Assembly (NCBI GenBank): GCA_965153455.1
Contig: OZ234494.1
Span: forward strand, 15,872,001-15,936,000
DNA from: Sphagnum compactum
Taxonomy: Eukaryota > Bryophyta > Sphagnopsida > Sphagnales
Reading direction: 5' to 3'
Length of the DNA: 64,000 nucleotides
Under the pieces are notes generated by a model. The model searched no databases. It saw nothing but the letters and a program-made list of their open reading frames with translations, and was not told the origin of the DNA. Positions within the stretch are counted from its first letter, which is position 1, and each line of letters begins with the position of its first letter. The position numbers and the translations under genes were made by a program. This document shows, one piece after another, positions 60,273 through 64,000 of this stretch.

Positions 60273-62359
60273 CTAGACTGCCTTTACTCATATTACTTTA
60301 GAGTCTCTTTATCTCCCGATAATATTCCTTTCCTGGATGCCAGAACTCTGGAATCTGTATTTTGAGACAGTTTTGTGCAAGATTTCTTTAGAACTTTATG
60401 GTGCTACCTAATCTGAACAACAATTGTGCTGCAATAACAATTGTCCCATGTCCCCTGAGATGGTCATCATTTTAGCCAACAAAGGTGAGGAACCAGCCCA
60501 GAAATGCTTTTGTCTACATTCAATTGCTGATTGCAGGTTGAACTGTGTGATTCTAAACCTAGGAGAATATTCCATTAGGTTCAGGTGAATGAAAATCGAG
60601 GATTGGCCTTCAGGAGCTTGTCATTCAGAGGCAGTTCACACAGATGCAAGGTGAAAGCAACTATGCAACCCATTTGCCTCAAAATTTCCTGAAAACCTGC
60701 CTTGCATTTGTTTTCCATTGAGGCTTTGTATGGTAATAGCCCAGAATTGCTTTGTCAATTAGCCTTAGCTGAATGTATCTTGTGCAGATCACAAATGTCT
60801 ATCAAGGAATACTAGGATTCATCGTTGAGTGGGTCGTTGAGTGGTAGCTTCTGCATGAAGCATTAGTCATGAGTTTTTTGCTCCAATCCACCTTCTCCTA
60901 CCGTATGAAGCATTACTCATGAGTTCTTTTTTGCTCCAATACACCTTCTCTCACCTTCACACAGAACCAGATAAGGTTTTTGTTCACCTTGTTCCTTGGG
61001 GAAACTCTGATCTGCAACTTTCAGGTGTGCCTCCTGCCTTGGGTCCCAAACTTGATACTAGAGCTTTGATAACAATAATGTCCCATTGGACATCTGGGTT
61101 ATATAGATGTTCAAAAGATTGCATAAAAGTTAACTGGGTACCAACACACTATGCCATTCAAGAAAATCATGACATATCCTACAATCAACCAATTGACACA
61201 TGATGCTCCAAGTGCAAATGGACCACCATATAGGTCTCCAAGTTCTCCAAGATTATGGCTGTAAAATATATTATTTTTTGTAGCATCCTGTTCCAAGGTT
61301 AGAAAAGTTGGAACGTCTTTAATTCTCCATGATATAAATATGCATGTTGAACCATTGCTGGTTACTATCATAGTGACCAGTGTTGGCTGTTTATTTATTC
61401 TGCAAGGTGAAACCCTAATTCTTGAGTAAGCATGGTTCTGTTTCTTCTTCTTTTGTTTCCATTTTCTGGCAAGGACATGCTAGAATTGTGGATCTGATCT
61501 GATTTGATGTGATGCCACTTCAGGCTTAAAATGGAGACTTCAAACAGGAGTGTTGGGTCTGTGGAATTGTTGTGTACTCAAAAGCAGCAGTTCAGGATTT
61601 GGAACTGGCTGAGAATAAATTTGTCTCTCTTTTGATGCTCAAGAAAAAAAGGGTTTCAACTTTCCAATTCTGGGTTACTGTAGTTCTCAGCAGATGGGTC
61701 TACTATTATAGTCAACAGGAAGAACTCTGAATATACCCCCCCACTGAAACAACTCCTAAACTTAGGCAAGGAATATCTCACATCATGGAACATGGGGGTT
61801 GACTAATAAAGCTTCAGCTGCTTAATATAACTTGTCAGAGACTGTTTTTTTGGAGAATGGTTGCATGAGGAGGAAAAAAACCCTCCTACTTTTTAGCTGC
61901 ATTGAAAACACCCCTGGCAAAGATCTGAATTGGGAGATAGACACAGTGGTAACAACATCATTTCTCCAAAACATTCTTCAGCTGTGTTTGGTTTCATGCT
62001 ACTGTTTGTCTTGTTTAGCTTTTGATGGAAACAAGTTGTGGTTCTTGGCTGACTTAGTTTGAGCTTAGTGACCATGTAAAATTTTGTTGTCACAACTGCA
62101 GATTTTGTATTAGGAGGTGAAGATAGAAGAATCCTGCCCTTGTTCTTCTCCTTCAATTGGCAAGCTCCATTCTGTGTTCTGTTTTTTTTTGTTTTCTTAA
62201 AATGCAGTTTCAATCCATTTTCCTGCTCTCAGTTTTCCCCTCAAATTTTTGGCCTTAAAAGAAAAGCCTTGGGGTTTTTGCACAACTTTGTATCCAATTT
62301 TTTGGCTTAGATTGGGGATAAGATATGAAGAAATTAGCACTACTATTGGATTGTTGCAG
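60273..62359 (+). other. Between the Trm10 gene and the first recognised RhoGAP exon
   Basis: It begins as Trm10 3' UTR. The 5' exons of the RhoGAP gene must lie here or farther upstream, but I could not recognise them. In particular I found no reading of a CRIB motif (HVAHVTFD-like) on the plus strand. A 50-bp tandem duplication lies at 60854-60955. Confidence 0.4.
60854..60955 (+). repeat. Tandem duplication of an about 50-bp unit
   Basis: ATGAAGCATTAGTCATGAG at 60854 recurs as ATGAAGCATTACTCATGAG at 60904. Each is followed by TTTTTTGCTCCAAT and CACCTTCTC. A shorter TCGTTGAGTGG duplication sits just before it. Confidence 0.75.
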
Positions 62360-64000
62360 GAATGAAAAGCCAGATCACCCATTCTGGCACTATGCATTTT
62401 GTGGGAATGAGAGAGTATTTGGAGTGGCAGCCGAGGACATGGAATGTGGGTATGATTCTAGAGGGAATTCTGTCCCTTGTATTCTTCTTCGGATGCAGGA
62501 ACGTCTTTATCAAACTGGAGCCTTGAAGGTCTGCATGGTTTTCTGTAAGCCCCCTTTTTATTTTGGTCTTTGTTTCCACTGCCTGTCACAATGCACATCT
62601 ATTTGGTTGTGTGTCTTTCTCAGGTGGATACATCTCCAGTGTATTTTCCTTGATGTCTACCTGTGATATTTTAGCATCCATTTGTTGGCATTTCTTTCCT
62701 TAGACACATGATCAGAGTGTGCAGATGTGCAGACCTTGTCTCCAGATGTCTTCCTCTCATGGTGTAGATGTCTACTCCAGTATTGCCCGTTTTGACTCTC
62801 CACAATACCCATCAGGCAGTTCTTGTTAGCTTTTAACTTCTAGTTTCTGACCATTTTCTAAGAGCAGAAAAGCCTCCCTTTTTCTCATCTTGATCCTGCA
62901 GGTGGAAGGTATATTTAGAATCAATCCAGAGATTACTCTTGAGGAAAGTATACGGGATCAACTCAAAAGGGGGATTGTACCTGCAAATGTCGATTGCCAT
63001 TGCCTTGCGGGTCTCATCAAGGTGCCTACTAGAGTTTGGTTTTTTGCTTGCTCTATTGAGTTCAATGGTGAAGGGTTGTTGTCAGTAAGGTGTCTTCCAA
63101 CAGGTGCCACATTCCATGTGGATGATAGTTTCTCTCTATCTTGGAATTGTCAACAAGATGGTAGGGTTGGTATATGTGAAATCTAGAACCACAAGTGCAG
63201 AACCACACAAATTTCTATCAAGTCTGCAGATATAGAACTGAGAAGTTTTAATAACTCTTTAAATGCAGGCATGGTTCCGTGAGCTTCCAGAAGCCATACT
63301 GGATATATTGACACCAGAGCAAGTGGCAGATTGCCAGAACGAAGAAGATTGTATCGCCCTTTTGAAACTATTGCCACCCATGAAAGCTTCTCTGCTTGAT
63401 TGGGCTGTAAATCTGATGACTGATGTCACCCAAGAAAAACACATGAATATGATGAATGCACGGAACATTGCCATGGTTTTTGCTCCCAACATGACCCAGG
63501 TTTGTTCTTTTTTTGGCATCCTGAAGTGCAGACCGCCATGTCTAAATGCCGCTTGCAACCCCATAACTTTGTGCAAGATTTGATCATTTTATGTTCATTT
63601 GTGGAAGTTTGATCATAGCAAGTGTAACAGGCAATGAGGTAGTGATTCCAGTTTTACTCTCGTACATCTGTGCTTCAATGTTCAGGTTTCCTTTCAACTG
63701 ACTTTCTGAGTTCTTCCTCTAAATGATACCAGGTTGATGATGTATGTCACTGTTTTGTTCAGGTGGGAGATGCAATGACAGCATTATTGCATGTAGTTGA
63801 AGTGATGAAATTCCTTGAAATGCTAATTTTAAGGAATTTGAGGAAGCGGGTAGAGGTGGCTGCATCAGATTTGCAACAAGCTAATTCATTGGACTTTGAA
63901 GTTGGACCTAATGTTCTCAAGGATGCAGAAATTCCGGAGGGCGACTGTGGGGGAGTTGTGCTGCTTGATGGTCTAGAGCACCAAAGTTCAGGACCAATTG
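62360..64000 (+). CDS. ROP GTPase-activating protein (plant RopGAP), partial
   Basis: Four exons join in frame: 62360-62528, 62902-63021, 63269-63499 and 63763 to beyond 64000. The translation opens with VFGVAAEDMECGYDSRGNSV, the plant RopGAP linker. The RhoGAP domain follows: the arginine-finger block VEGIFRINPE, CHCLAGLIKAWFRELP, an LLDWAVNLM segment, and the NARNIAMVFAPNMTQ helix. The last exon gives VGDAMTALLHVVEVMKFLEMLI and an acidic tail that leaves the window. The enzyme stimulates GTP hydrolysis by ROP GTPases at the plasma membrane and restrains polar growth signalling. The incoming phase requires an upstream exon ending in phase 2, and no start codon is assigned. The CRIB motif normally found in front of this domain was not seen. 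Confidence 0.88.

Noticed and set aside
1-64000. CRISPR array, prophage, operon or bacterial defence island
   Set aside because: The window is eukaryotic (spliced genes, plant families). The repeats are tandem or inverted elements without the regular spacer pattern.

Overview
The window is nuclear DNA from a land plant or a close streptophyte relative. Four kinds of evidence support this: genes with many short GT-AG introns, the plant-restricted families CASP-like (CASPL) and ROP-type RhoGAP, a plant-style kinesin-7, and a decayed plant-mitochondrial 18S rRNA insertion. Intron sizes and AT-rich intergenic DNA would suit a seed-free plant such as a bryophyte, but nothing here fixes the lineage. 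All exon joins below were made by hand from GT/AG signals, reading-frame continuity and family similarity; no transcript data were available.

Layout. 1-14.4 kb is AT-rich and gene-poor. It holds a degraded mitochondrial small-subunit rRNA copy (1.43-2.34 kb, minus), tRNA-like relics, a 365-bp inverted-repeat element (12.57-12.93 kb) and one copy of a dispersed repeat (13.4 kb). 15.8-25.0 kb is one large nine-exon gene for a protein of about 2116 residues with a GRF-type zinc finger near each end of an otherwise low-complexity chain; I do not recognise this architecture. 25-35 kb is again poor in genes. At 35.1-35.6 kb is a 91-bp minisatellite with an alternating A/B pattern. A broken CASPL exon (36.05-36.26 kb, minus) lies beside an intact three-exon CASPL gene (37.4-38.9 kb, plus), whose second intron holds a near-perfect 30-bp hairpin. 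39-44 kb contains repeats, a retroelement protein remnant, a 378-bp foldback element and an intact tRNA-Thr(TGT). 46.2-53.2 kb is an 18-exon kinesin-7 gene of about 940 residues. 56.9-60.3 kb is a five-exon Trm10-family tRNA m1G9/m1A9 methyltransferase gene with a long acidic N-terminal extension. From 62.4 kb to the window end are four exons of a ROP GTPase-activating protein that runs off the right edge.

These genes are not a cluster or pathway. They are ordinary eukaryotic genes, all on the plus strand, separated by decayed repeats. The recurring C-to-T and G-to-A look of the rRNA and retroelement relics suggests old methylated and deaminated insertions. The strongest candidate for something undescribed is the double-GRF protein: both fingers are cut by an intron at the same place and phase, which points to an internal exon duplication. 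Next are the intronic hairpin and the dimeric minisatellite.
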